Positions 8,995 to 17,100 of a stretch of DNA of 23,052 nt are shown here, in pieces. Source of the stretch: Entrophospora sp. SA101 (lineage: Eukaryota > Glomeromycota > Glomeromycetes > Entrophosporales > Entrophosporaceae). The notes beneath the pieces were generated by a model. The model did no database searches. It was not told where the DNA came from and was given only the letters and a program-made list of their open reading frames with translations. How positions within the stretch are numbered: position 1 is the first letter of the stretch; each line of letters begins with the position of its first letter. Position numbers and translations under genes: made by a program. Location of the stretch: positions 23,326-46,377 of the forward strand of contig CAUDNR010004567.1 of NCBI GenBank assembly GCA_958430865.1, in the 5' to 3' direction.

Positions 8995-9609
8995 ATGGGT
9001 GAGACAGCTGATAAGAGAATTCGTGGTATATTAGTTCTTAGTTTTTGCACAAAAAAATGCTCAAACTTGTTTAACTAAACGCGTTTTGCACAGGCACCAA
9101 CAAATAATTATTCTGTTGACTCTATCTTTACCCGTCCGATTCCTATAATCACAGCGCAGGATGCTATGGCCCTACTTTGGACGTACCACATAAGTCGCCT
9201 TCCCGGAAATACGAAATTCCAAGTTCGAGTTGCATATCTTACGAAAATGTTGGAACCCCTGGCCAAAAAGATTACAACAATGGAGACGTAAGCACTGTCC
9301 CACACAACCACATTAAGTTTTACATTTTCAACACGGAAAGGAAAGATTGTGAGGTACATTTTCGGAATATCGACTCGTTATGAAATGGTGGGAGAGAAAC
9401 AAACAAAAGATCAGTTATATAAAAACAAACTGGCGGCAGATACAAGAGTGAAGATGATGCCAACATTATTTTTTCAATGTCCCAACCAAGGAAGAATTAG
9501 AGAACTACATTCAACCTGGGACAATTGCTCCGGGTTGATGCTCTGCATAGACAAAAACTACCCGAAGACACAGTTTTATCTTGTACTCCCGGGTTGGACG
9601 TGGATTTAA
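8995..9609 (+). CDS. Unidentified protein, possible 2-3 exon gene
   Basis: From 9094 a plus-strand frame reads TRPIPIITAQDAMALLWTYH, then GNTKFQVRVAYLTKMLEPLA, to a stop at 9286-9288 that coincides with a donor-like AC|GTAAGC. The same frame reopens and runs to TAA at 9607-9609 (RYEMVGEKQTKDQLYKNKLA, FYLVLPGWTWI). Removing 9285-9350 (66 nt, GT...AG, multiple of three) keeps the frame. An ATG at 8995 (MGETADKRIRGIL) could be joined through an intron ending at the CACAG before 9094. Base composition is less AT-rich than its surroundings, which suggests real coding DNA. I do not recognise the family; it could also be a gene fragment. Confidence 0.35.
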
Positions 9610-10060
9610 TTATATGGCTTCATGCACAGATTCTTTTCATGGTAAATGCTCAATGATTTTGAGAATTTATTTTAAATTCAAACGCATACAATGGACTATT
9701 CGTTTTGGTATTTTTTTAATACTCTCTTTACCAAATGATTTGATTTTTCAATACATACAAATAAATCTTAAAACAAAGATATAATAAAATTTTTTTAAAC
9801 AAAAGCATTGTCTTGAATGTGTAATACTTGTGAAGTTTTAGTTTCAAATAGTTTATCCAGGTAGATAATTGTTTAATACTATATAGAAGATAAAAAATCA
9901 CTGTTATCATAATTGTGATGGCTAATTTAAATTTTGATCCCTGAAATTTCTTTGTAGCATTATGTTCACTTTGTCTGATTTTGTTGCAGTCTGCCCCATA
10001 TGTCCTGCGTAAAAAGTTCTTAATATTTACCGTACACAATAAAGAGATTTTATCAAGAAG
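9610..10060. other. AT-rich spacer, no gene
   Basis: The open frame on the minus strand across about 9728-10108 is low-complexity (poly-Lys/Leu/Tyr from AT-rich DNA) and overlaps the pogo-like repeat, so I do not call it. Nothing else stands out. Confidence 0.45.
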
Positions 10061-10143
10061 TTCATTGTAATGACCAAAATTTATTATAGGACATTGAAAA
10101 AAGTTCACTGTAAGCCATTTCCACCGTAATGAGCTTTGACTGT
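10050..10143. mobile_element. Pogo-like terminal repeat, single end
   Basis: Read on the minus strand it starts TACAGTCAAAGCTCATTACG and carries the repeated words CTTACAGTGAACTT and CATTACAATGAACTT. CAGTC starts with reiterated subterminal words are typical of pogo/Tigger ends. No opposite end was found, so this is a fragment or a strongly diverged element. Confidence 0.45.
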
Positions 10144-10149
10144 AAATGG

Positions 10150-10461
10150 TTTTAGGATATCAATTTATTAGTATAGCGACCAATTGGCAACTTTCGTACT
10201 AGCTCAGATCGTCATTGCAAAACCTTTAGATGTAATGTTGGTTTATTAAAAATAATTCAATTGGGGGCTTATATTTCCGGATGAGAATGGAAAACTGCCA
10301 CAAGATGTTTGTACATGTATTGTTGATATCCATCCAAAATACCCTTAGAGATGATTGATCTATTAACAAAATCAAGCATTGATTTAAGTAGAGATGTAGA
10401 ACAATTTGGTGAACTATTAATTAGTTCAGGATTTGTATTGTTTGATGACAGTTATATATAA
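10150..10461 (+). pseudogene. CAF1/POP2 deadenylase pseudogene, N-terminal fragment
   Basis: Three collinear blocks match the start of the CCR4-NOT nuclease CAF1/POP2 (CNOT7): RPIGNFRTSSDRHC and CNVGLLKIIQLGAYIS; PDENGKLPQDVCTC; EMIDLLTKSSIDLSRDVEQF followed by GELLISSGFVLFDD, ending at TAA 10459-10461. The family pattern is D-T-E-F-PG...RP.GNF...YQ.LRCNVDLLKIIQLG.TF...G..P......WQFNF......IDLL..SGI.F......FGELL..SG.VL.D. Here frames shift at about 10275 and about 10350, a TAG precedes RPIG, the DTEFPG site reads D-I-N, and the WQFNF segment and everything after VLFDD are missing. The DEDD nuclease centre is therefore broken. An active copy would be expected elsewhere in the genome. Confidence 0.75.
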
Positions 10462-10781
10462 TTTTTTTTATATAATTTTGGCATAATTAGTAATAGGGGT
10501 ATTATTAACTCAAAATCATTTTCCGCGCCCATTTCTTTAGTAATGTTGAGAATTTATATATATCATTTTTTTTTCCTTTGAATAAAAGAAATAGTTTTTT
10601 TAATTGAAAAAAATTTTTAAATACTATAATAATTATTTTTTATTTTTTGTATTATTATTTTTTTTTAAACTAATAAAGAGACAAAAAAAATTTATTACTC
10701 ACGTGATAAACATTCTTGTCAGAACAAACTGGCCTTCTAAAGACCAGTGAATGGACCAGGGACAGGTCCAATTTTCTCGTC
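10462..10781. other. AT-rich spacer, 3' flank of MRP51
   Basis: Poly-A/T runs dominate. A perfect GACCAGTG/GGACCAGGGACAGG-type local repetition (ACTGGCCT, AGACCAGTGAATGGACC) lies at about 10728-10770, close to the MRP51 stop, and may mark the 3' UTR. No gene is seen. Confidence 0.4.
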
Positions 10782-11636
10782 CTAATTACTACTATCAAAT
10801 ATATCTTGAATTTTATTTAACATTGCTTCTTGTGATAGCTTATCTTCGTCTGAAATATTATCAAATGTTCTAGAACCAAACAATGTTGTTGATTGATTAT
10901 TATTATTATTGGTTGAAGACTTTAATTTATTTAAAATATTAGGTAATTTTGTTAAAGATACTCTTGGTGTTCCTTTAGCATCAAATTCTGCCTTCTCAAC
11001 ATAAAATGTTTCTAATTTACTACGATCTATTTGTGTTAAACTAATGACTGTATTTACAGGTAGCCGTGTTACTAACCCACCAACTCCAACAGAGTAATCT
11101 GCAGAATTACCTCTATTCAAAATACGACCTTGCACTATTATACTTGATCCTGTATTGTTGTGTGAATATGTCAATCCTTTAACTGGTCGTTTTGTTTGAC
11201 TTTGATAGTTTAAATTTAAAAATTCTAAATAATCTACAATAGATGGTTTCTTTTGATCTTTTGTGATTTTTATATACCAATCCTCCCTCCTACTTTCCGC
11301 CTCCTTTAAATATTTTTTGAATTTTTTCTCCGATATTTTATCAATGTCCAAAAAATTTTGTCCTATCATTGGTTTAAATATTTTTGAATGTGGAAAATTT
11401 TCTTTCCATTTTCTTGGGAACTTCACTAAACCTTGAACACTATTGAATATTGTTTGATGCTCTGTTGTATCGAACGCTCTAATAGTTATTACATCTGAAT
11501 GTGTTGTTTTTGGTAAATTACGTTTTACTCCCCATTCTCCTTTACCTTTATAATGTCCATAAGTTTTATAAACTTGTGGTAATGCTGGATCATATGTTGC
11601 CAATTTGGATTTTTTAAATAATTGAGGAAATGACAT
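10782..11636 (-). CDS. MRP51: Mitochondrial ribosomal small-subunit protein MRP51 (bS1m), single exon
   Basis: This is a fungal mitoribosome small-subunit component that in yeast helps initiate translation by acting with mRNA 5' leaders. The 284-residue protein starts MSFPQLFKKSKLATYDPALP and has GEWGVKRNLP and DVITIRAFDTTEHQ near the N-terminus. That is the fungal Mrp51 pattern: a basic, targeting-like start, S-x-x-A-x-x-DP-x-x-PQVY, then a GxWGLKRxLP motif and a segment ending in a charged helix. A second conserved part, GLTYSHNNTGSSIIVQGRIL with GRGNSADY-like residues, lies around 150-180. The C-terminus is Asn-rich and variable. It lies 121 bp downstream of CTU1 on the same strand. No intron or lesion is seen. 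Assignment rests on motif memory; no search was run. Confidence 0.8.
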   Translation of the reverse strand: MSFPQLFKKSKLATYDPALPQVYKTYGHYKGKGEWGVKRNLPKTTHSDVITIRAFDTTEHQTIFNSVQGLVKFPRKWKENFPHSKIFKPMIGQNFLDIDKISEKKFKKYLKEAESRREDWYIKITKDQKKPSIVDYLEFLNLNYQSQTKRPVKGLTYSHNNTGSSIIVQGRILNRGNSADYSVGVGGLVTRLPVNTVISLTQIDRSKLETFYVEKAEFDAKGTPRVSLTKLPNILNKLKSSTNNNNNQSTTLFGSRTFDNISDEDKLSQEAMLNKIQDIFDSSN

Positions 11637-11757
11637 TACTAAACTTAATATATTCTATATATTTATATATGACTTTTAATGTATTTATCATTTAAAATTT
11701 TATTTTACAACACTTTTTTATTATTATTATTATTTTTGAAAAGAACAATTCTATATG

Positions 11758-13525
11758 TTACACGAGATTTAAATTTTGATCGTCATTTATTTTCTTGTTA
11801 AAAAATGGTATCGATGGCAAATTTTCAGGCGTATCTCCATAAAGTTTACGCTATCAATATTCAATTAGGAAAAAAAGTTTAGTTTATTATTTAACATGCA
11901 GATATATATTTAATTGAAAATCTTACCATTTTATGAGTTTTCCCAATACCAAATCTTTAATTCATTCATTGGTTTCTTATTAGTATATTTTTGGAAACAT
12001 TACATTCACACAACATTTATAAATTGTAATGTCAATACCTCGGTAAGCCTCTATTTAAACCTTCTAATAAGACGCATGCTTTACACAATTCATTACTAGA
12101 TATATATCCACAACGTTTACACATGCCTTGAACAGGCAATTTCACCTCATTCTTAACCTGGAATGCTTCGCCAGAATAAATTATATCTATTAATAATATT
12201 AATATTAACAATTATATAAAAAAGGTTTATAAAATTTTTTTTAAAAAATAACTAACTAATAAATGATCACAACACCTATTATAGTGCTTGGACGAATTGC
12301 TTCTAAATCTTTTAGAAATGTTCTAACATGTCCTCTATATGAATTTGGTGAGTAAATACATTCAGTAGAAAAATAGTCAAGTTTCTTGAAATATGCATAC
12401 CTTTAAAAATATATACATATATGTTAGTACTCTTTATTCTTTTTTTTTTAAAAAAAATCAAATGCAATTAATTACATGACTATCTCTTTTTCATATGTAT
12501 ATTTAAATGGCTTGGATCTTCTTATACAATCTTCTCCAGTTGTACATATTTCTGTGCATCTTTGAAGCCTGGCAATATCACCTCTCAATACTAACAAGCA
12601 GCAAACAACAAACAACAATTAGCAATTAATAATAATTGCATATTTTTATATTTTTAAAAAGGAATTTTGGATTACTTACTGTTCATCAAAACTGTTTCTG
12701 CAATATCGTCTGCATTATGTCCTGTTACTACATGATCAACTTTCAATAGTGCAGCTCCACGATCTAAAGCTTGACGTCTAAATACACCACAAAATGTACC
12801 TGATATATTTATGAATACAGATGCAAATTATTTGATTTGATTAGTTTGTTGGTTGACATCAGATCCAGAAAAAAAAATCTTCAAGATTGTTAATTTATTG
12901 AATTTCATACAATTATTCTTTAATCCAACCTCTTTAACTATTTGATCCATACTCCATCCATATAACTCACTATATGAAACTATTTTTAGTGGAAGTTCAT
13001 ATTGCTCTTGATTTCTTTTTACCGTCTAAAGCAATTAAATTAACTCATCAATAACCAATTGTTTGACTCAATAATCCAATATCTAGTAGTAATAGTAATA
13101 GTATAGTATTACTTCTAAAGAATCGTCTCGATAACCTGTTATTCCCTCATCAACTGATAAAAGGAATAAATCTAAATCATAATTATATCTTTCATTCAAA
13201 AGTTTTAAAACATAAGCTAACACTGTGGAATCTAATTATACGATAATATATATATATATTTTTAGATTACGTTTATAAAAAATTGAAGTTTTTATTAATT
13301 AAAACTACCAAACAAACATATAATTGATTTATTATTATTACCTTTTCCTCCTGAGGCTGCAATTGCAACTTTATCACCCTTCTTAAATAATTTATTGTCT
13401 GTAATTGTATTATGCACCTCTGTTTCAAATACATAATAAAAACACTCTTTGCACGCTTGTTGCCCTGTTTTTGGTCTTTTAACAATTGCCTTTTCCTTAT
13501 TGCAAATAATACAAAGCCTGACCAT
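11758..13525 (-). CDS. CTU1: Cytoplasmic tRNA 2-thiolation protein 1, 9 exons
   Basis: CTU1/NCS6 with CTU2/NCS2 transfers sulfur from URM1 to U34 of tRNA-Lys, -Glu and -Gln in the cytosol. Exons: 13342-13525, 13113-13231, 12911-13025, 12680-12799, 12476-12590, 12276-12400, 12039-12186, 11927-11954, 11758-11850. All eight introns (75-111 nt) are GT-AG and phases close to 348 residues, the usual family length. Visible motifs: N-terminal zinc ligands C5-x-x-C8 and C25-x-x-C28; PP-loop S58-[19 protein letters not shown]; catalytic C140-x-x-C143 in [48 protein letters not shown]-terminal C282-x-x-C285 and C294-x-x-C297; [10 protein letters not shown]. Exon 8 is a 28-nt microexon encoding FGIGKTHKM. 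It is divergent from UBXN1. Intact. Confidence 0.95.
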
Positions 13526-13782
13526 TTTGTTTTGAAAAGAATCTCTAAAATGGAGATCAAGTTCAGATCCAATTCAGATTCAGTTTATCACTTACTTTTT
13601 ATTGCCAGAATGTTCGCCGTGTATTGTAAAGTTACGTTGCACAATATAAAAAATTAGTGTAACATTTAAATTTCCCACTATGATGCTTATACTGAAATCA
13701 AACTCATTTAATTCTAACATTGTAATAATTTTTTTAGAAAAACTTCAATATCTCCTTTCTTCAATAATAATAATAACCAATT
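13526..13782. promoter_or_regulatory. Shared 257-bp promoter between CTU1 (-) and UBXN1 (+)
   Basis: The two start codons point away from each other across 257 bp, so both core promoters and 5' UTRs must lie here. A TATAAAAAA sequence sits at 13645-13653 inside the 28-bp palindromic module. Further pyrimidine-rich DNA (CTCCTTTCTTC, about 13752) precedes UBXN1. No other element is recognised. Confidence 0.7.
13636..13663. promoter_or_regulatory. 28-bp palindromic TATA module, copy 2
   Basis: GTTGCAC and GTGTAAC arms surround ATATAAAAAATTA. Length, arm sequence (GTTRCAC/GTGYAAC) and core agree with copy 1 at 959-986. Here it is roughly 120-150 bp from the UBXN1 start codon and 110-140 bp from the CTU1 start codon. 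A symmetric element around a TATA core would suit bidirectional initiation; that is inference. Confidence 0.5.
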
Positions 13783-15520
13783 ATGAGTTCAAAATCTGAC
13801 AAAGATACTTTAATTGATATGGGCTTTTCGTCGGATATGGTGTTAGTAATAAATAAATTATTGATTAATAGTTATTGCTCACATATAACTAAACTTTCTG
13901 GTTATATTATTATTGTTTGTTGCTATTAGGGATAAAGCAATGAAGGCTACAAAAGGTGCAGGTTTACAACCTGCTATGGATTGGTACGTAACGTAGATAT
14001 TAATGTAATTAAATAAATATACTTATTGATTGAATTTTACAAATATCTCACATACACTCTCTCAAAAGGTTATTATCACATCCTGACGGCGATATTGGAC
14101 AACAAATTGGTGAATCTTCCTCCTCCTCTTCTTCTACAGTCAAAAATAATGAAGATGATGGTAATCAATCAATCATTAATTGATTAGAATTTTCTATTTT
14201 TCGGAGGATTTTAATTTGATTTTTTTTATGCAAATTATTTACACTGGTTGGTTATTAAATTAAAGATGGTGAAATTAAAGACGGTGAACAAACAGCCCAA
14301 TCATTACAATGCAACGATTGTGACAAATTATTTAGAGATTGTATGTATTTATTTTAAGTTGATTACAATTATTATTTCTTTAAAAATTATTTATATATTT
14401 ATTTTTTTAATTATTTTAGCTGGCGCTGCACAACGTCATGCTTTAAAATCAGGTAATTATTATTAATATATAAATTGAACAAAAGAAAATACATAATAAT
14501 TATTCCAAAAAATTGGTATATTTGTATAGGTCATGTCGACTTTTCTGAATCGACAACAGCAATCAAAAAACTTACAGAAGAAGAAAAACAAGCAAAATTA
14601 AACGAATTGAAGAAAGCTATGGCAGACAGACGTGAAGCTCGTAAGCTAGCAGAACAAGAAGAAGAGATAAATCGAGAGAAGATTCGACGCAAAGCTGGCA
14701 AAGAATTGGTAGAAGTCAGAGAAAAAATTGAAGAAAGAGAACTGAAGAAAGCTATCGAAGAAAGAAAAAAGGAGAAAGAGCAAGAAAAATTGGCCAAGGC
14801 AAAAATAAGAGCCGACATTGAGGCTGATAAAAGAGCAAGAGCTGCAAAGGTGATTATATGATTATATTTATAAGATTTTTGTATTATCATTATTATTATA
14901 ATTTGCATTTAACATATACAAATTTGTATTGATTATTTGATTATTTAGCGTGAAGAGCAACAAAGATTAGCAAAAGCACAAAAAGAGGAAGAAACAGCAA
15001 CTGAAACAGCAAATAAAATTGCATTTGCTAATGCTGTAGCGAATGATTATCCTGAAACAAGATTACAAGTAGGCAATAAATATATAAATCTATACATATT
15101 TATTTAACAAAAAATTCATATTCAATTCCCTCACAAAAAAAAAAAAAAAGATAAAAAAACCAACTGGTGCGCCTATCATACACACATTTCAATCATCTGA
15201 TACTTTAGAAAATGTCTATGAACTTGTTGGACAACAAATTACCCAACCTTTTAAATTAATGACAACTTTTCCAAGGTATTGTTACTAATATATTAATCAT
15301 TTATAATTTGTTTCTTCTAATACATTATATTATTTATTTATTTCCAATAGAAAAATATTGGATGGTGAAAGTAGAGAAAAAACTTTAAAAGAATTGAGTA
15401 AGTTACCATTCTTAATAAGCGAATTAAATTGTTAATTAATTAATCAATAATTAAAATAAATTGGAATAATGTTTTTTAGATCTCTCTCCATCAGCAGCTT
15501 TGGTTGTAAATCTTTCATAA
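13783..15520 (+). CDS. UBXN1: UBX domain protein 1 (UBA-zinc finger-coiled coil-UBX), 10 exons
   Basis: UBXN1/SAKS1-type adaptors bind ubiquitin through UBA and the AAA ATPase p97/Cdc48 through UBX, acting in proteasomal and ER-associated degradation. Exons: 13783-13841, 13930-13983, 14069-14160, 14266-14340, 14420-14452, 14530-14849, 14949-15068, 15151-15275, 15351-15397, 15480-15520; all introns GT-AG, phases consistent, 321 residues. UBA is at about 7-45 (LIDMGFSSDMVDKAMKAT, PAMDWLLSHPD). A C2H2-type finger uses C84, C87, H100 and H106 (CNDCDKLF, AAQRHALKSGHVDF). A long charged coiled coil spans about 115-225. UBX is at about 245-320 with ETRLQIKKPTG, TTFPRK (the FPR p97-binding loop) and LNLSPSAALVVN at the end. 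A Ser-rich linker follows UBA. Intact. Confidence 0.92.
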
Positions 15521-15852
15521 ACAACGCAAATAAAAAATATTTAATATTGTTAATTTATCAAGTAGTTTTGTTTTTATTTGATGGAAATTGAAAATACAAT
15601 TAAAATAAAACCAATTTCACTACTTTGCACCATTATTGTATTATTTATTTTTAAATAAATGCTTACACCACGCGTAATTAGAATAGTGATAGCAGTGATG
15701 TATGGTGCTGATCCAAGATCGTCAAAATTTCATAAATGATGAAATATATTTTGTTTGTAAATAAATCACCCTATTTACTCTATTATTAATGCATGAAATG
15801 CACAGACATACTCTGATAAAATCAGATTAACAATATACTTTTTTACATAGTA
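15521..15852. other. 3' flank of UBXN1 and possible upstream exon of next gene
   Basis: Mostly AT-rich. A short frame at 15671-15739 (VIRIVIAVMYGADPRSSKF) looks protein-like and could be an upstream exon of the gene that follows, but I cannot join the two with a supported splice. Confidence 0.35.
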
Positions 15853-16200
15853 AGAGGACTAGGTCAAATTTGCATCGCAGTTCACGATGGGGGTGATAAT
15901 AGAATAGACCATAAAACGCTAAATCAAGGAGAATCAGCCAGACTGTAAGTTGCATGATTTTTTTAATGGCATTTATATATCTCACCGCACTGTGTGATCA
16001 TAGGTCAATTCAAAAAAAGGAAAATGGTTCATATTTGTTAGTTAAAAACGAAAGAATATATCCTTGATAATGTCATTGGAAATCCGGGACAATCAGAAAA
16101 TCAGACAGCAGGAGGGATAGAATTAGAATTTGTATTCATTAGTAGTAAACCAGGATATTTCCAAGAAGATGCAGGTGGTGGTAACATCAAGAGTGAATAA
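15853..16200 (+). pseudogene. Unidentified small gene, one-base frameshift
   Basis: Exon 15853-15944 (upstream limit uncertain) encodes RGLGQICIAVHDGGDNRIDH and KTLNQGESARL and ends at a perfect GTAAGT donor. The 59-nt intron ends CATAG at 16003. The second exon, from 16004, reads SIQKKENGSYLLVKNERIYP and hits TGA at 16065-16067. One base later the frame continues DNVIGNPGQSENQTAGG, IELEFVFISSKPGYFQEDAG and ends at TAA 16198-16200. The whole reads as one compact beta-rich protein with the frame broken at CCTT (about 16064). I do not recognise the family. The lesion could be genuine or a sequence error. Confidence 0.5.
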
Positions 16201-16496
16201 TATATATGTGTTTTAATACATATTTAATAAAATATTGTTACGCCTTTTTTGGGCGCTAGTTTTATAATTCATCAATTACATGATACCAAATATCAGATGC
16301 GAATGCATGGGTTTGAAACTCTAAGCTTTGCTTCTCCTCGCTCTGTGAGACTGATTTGTAATACTTTTGCCTCCACTGCAAAATTTGTAGACGTCAACAT
16401 CCATGTTTATCCAAGATTAATCGGAATTTAAATTTTTGTGGACATTAACTGACAAAATAGAATTATTTTTCTGTGAAAAGCAGGGCTGGATACAAA
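16201..16496. other. Spacer with LTR-like start, 16236-16430
   Basis: From 16236 the sequence begins TGTTACGCC, with a small hairpin CGCC-TTTTTT-GGCG just after, and is clearly less AT-rich than its flanks to about 16430. TGTTACG is a common start of fungal Ty3/gypsy LTRs. No matching CA end or target duplication was found. A short open frame (STAKFVDVNIHVYPRLIGI) ends at 16431. Confidence 0.3.
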
Positions 16497-16781
16497 TTAT
16501 CTGGCTAAAAATTTGTATGAATTGAGTATGGTTTTTTCTTTCATAATATCATCAAACCATGCAGTACTTAGCCCCGAAGCCAATATACTGTGACGCAATA
16601 ACTCTTCACCAATTAACCTATCTCGATCTGTCAATTATATATATTTTTTAGGATCTTCCCCTTGCTTTACCGCAGAATGATAAAAGTGCATATCTCTTTC
16701 TAGTTCGTCATGGAAATATTTTACGTCTCACCTTTTTTTCTCAGCTTCAGTAATGATCAAGAATTGTTCAAGACCAACCAT
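16497..16781 (-). pseudogene. Gene remnant, paralogue of the block at 19208-19370
   Basis: A single minus-strand frame from an ATG at 16781 reads VGLEQFLIITEAEKKR, a TGA, then DVKYFHDELERDMHFYHSA and VKQGEDPKKYI, a TAA, then DRDRLIGEELLRHSIL and SGLSTAWFDDIMKEK, ending at TAA 16497-16499. The last part matches DRLIGEELLRCSILKSGLS at 19208-19370 at both protein and DNA level. Two internal stops in an otherwise unbroken frame point to recent decay. The family is not recognised. Confidence 0.45.
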
Positions 16782-17100
16782 AACTATAAAGATGGGGGAG
16801 TTGATACATATAGGTTGGATATTTATGTGTACTCGAGTTGAAGTGAAAAAGTGTTGTTAGAAGTACTCCATCAAAGATATTATCAAGAAAGGTTTTGGCC
16901 CACATCGGGCAAATTAAAACACTTGATTTTTCCAATGCGCTGAACACAGCATGTACTAAAAAAAAGAACTACCCTAGCAATAAGACCACATTCATAAACA
17001 AAACCATATTAATATCATAAAGATACTGAATAACCATAAATTTTCATATCAGAAATATAAACTATATAGCAATGATTTATTTGATTTATAACAATCTAGC
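16782..17100. other. Spacer, nothing recognised
   Basis: There are short frames only. It would include the 3' UTR of the minus-strand gene that follows. Confidence 0.4.

Noticed and set aside
9728..10108. 126-residue minus-strand frame
   Set aside because: Low-complexity Leu/Tyr/Lys translation of AT-rich DNA overlapping a pogo-like terminal repeat.
14531..14908. 125-residue minus-strand frame rich in Ser/Phe
   Set aside because: It is the antisense of the charged coiled-coil exon of UBXN1.
10782..15520. MRP51-CTU1-UBXN1 as a functional cluster
   Set aside because: The three genes act in unrelated processes; close spacing is more simply explained by a compact gene-rich island.
16300..16345. 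tRNA/SINE B-box-like GGTTTGAAACTC
   Set aside because: No matching A box at the right distance and no cloverleaf could be drawn; not supported as an RNA gene.
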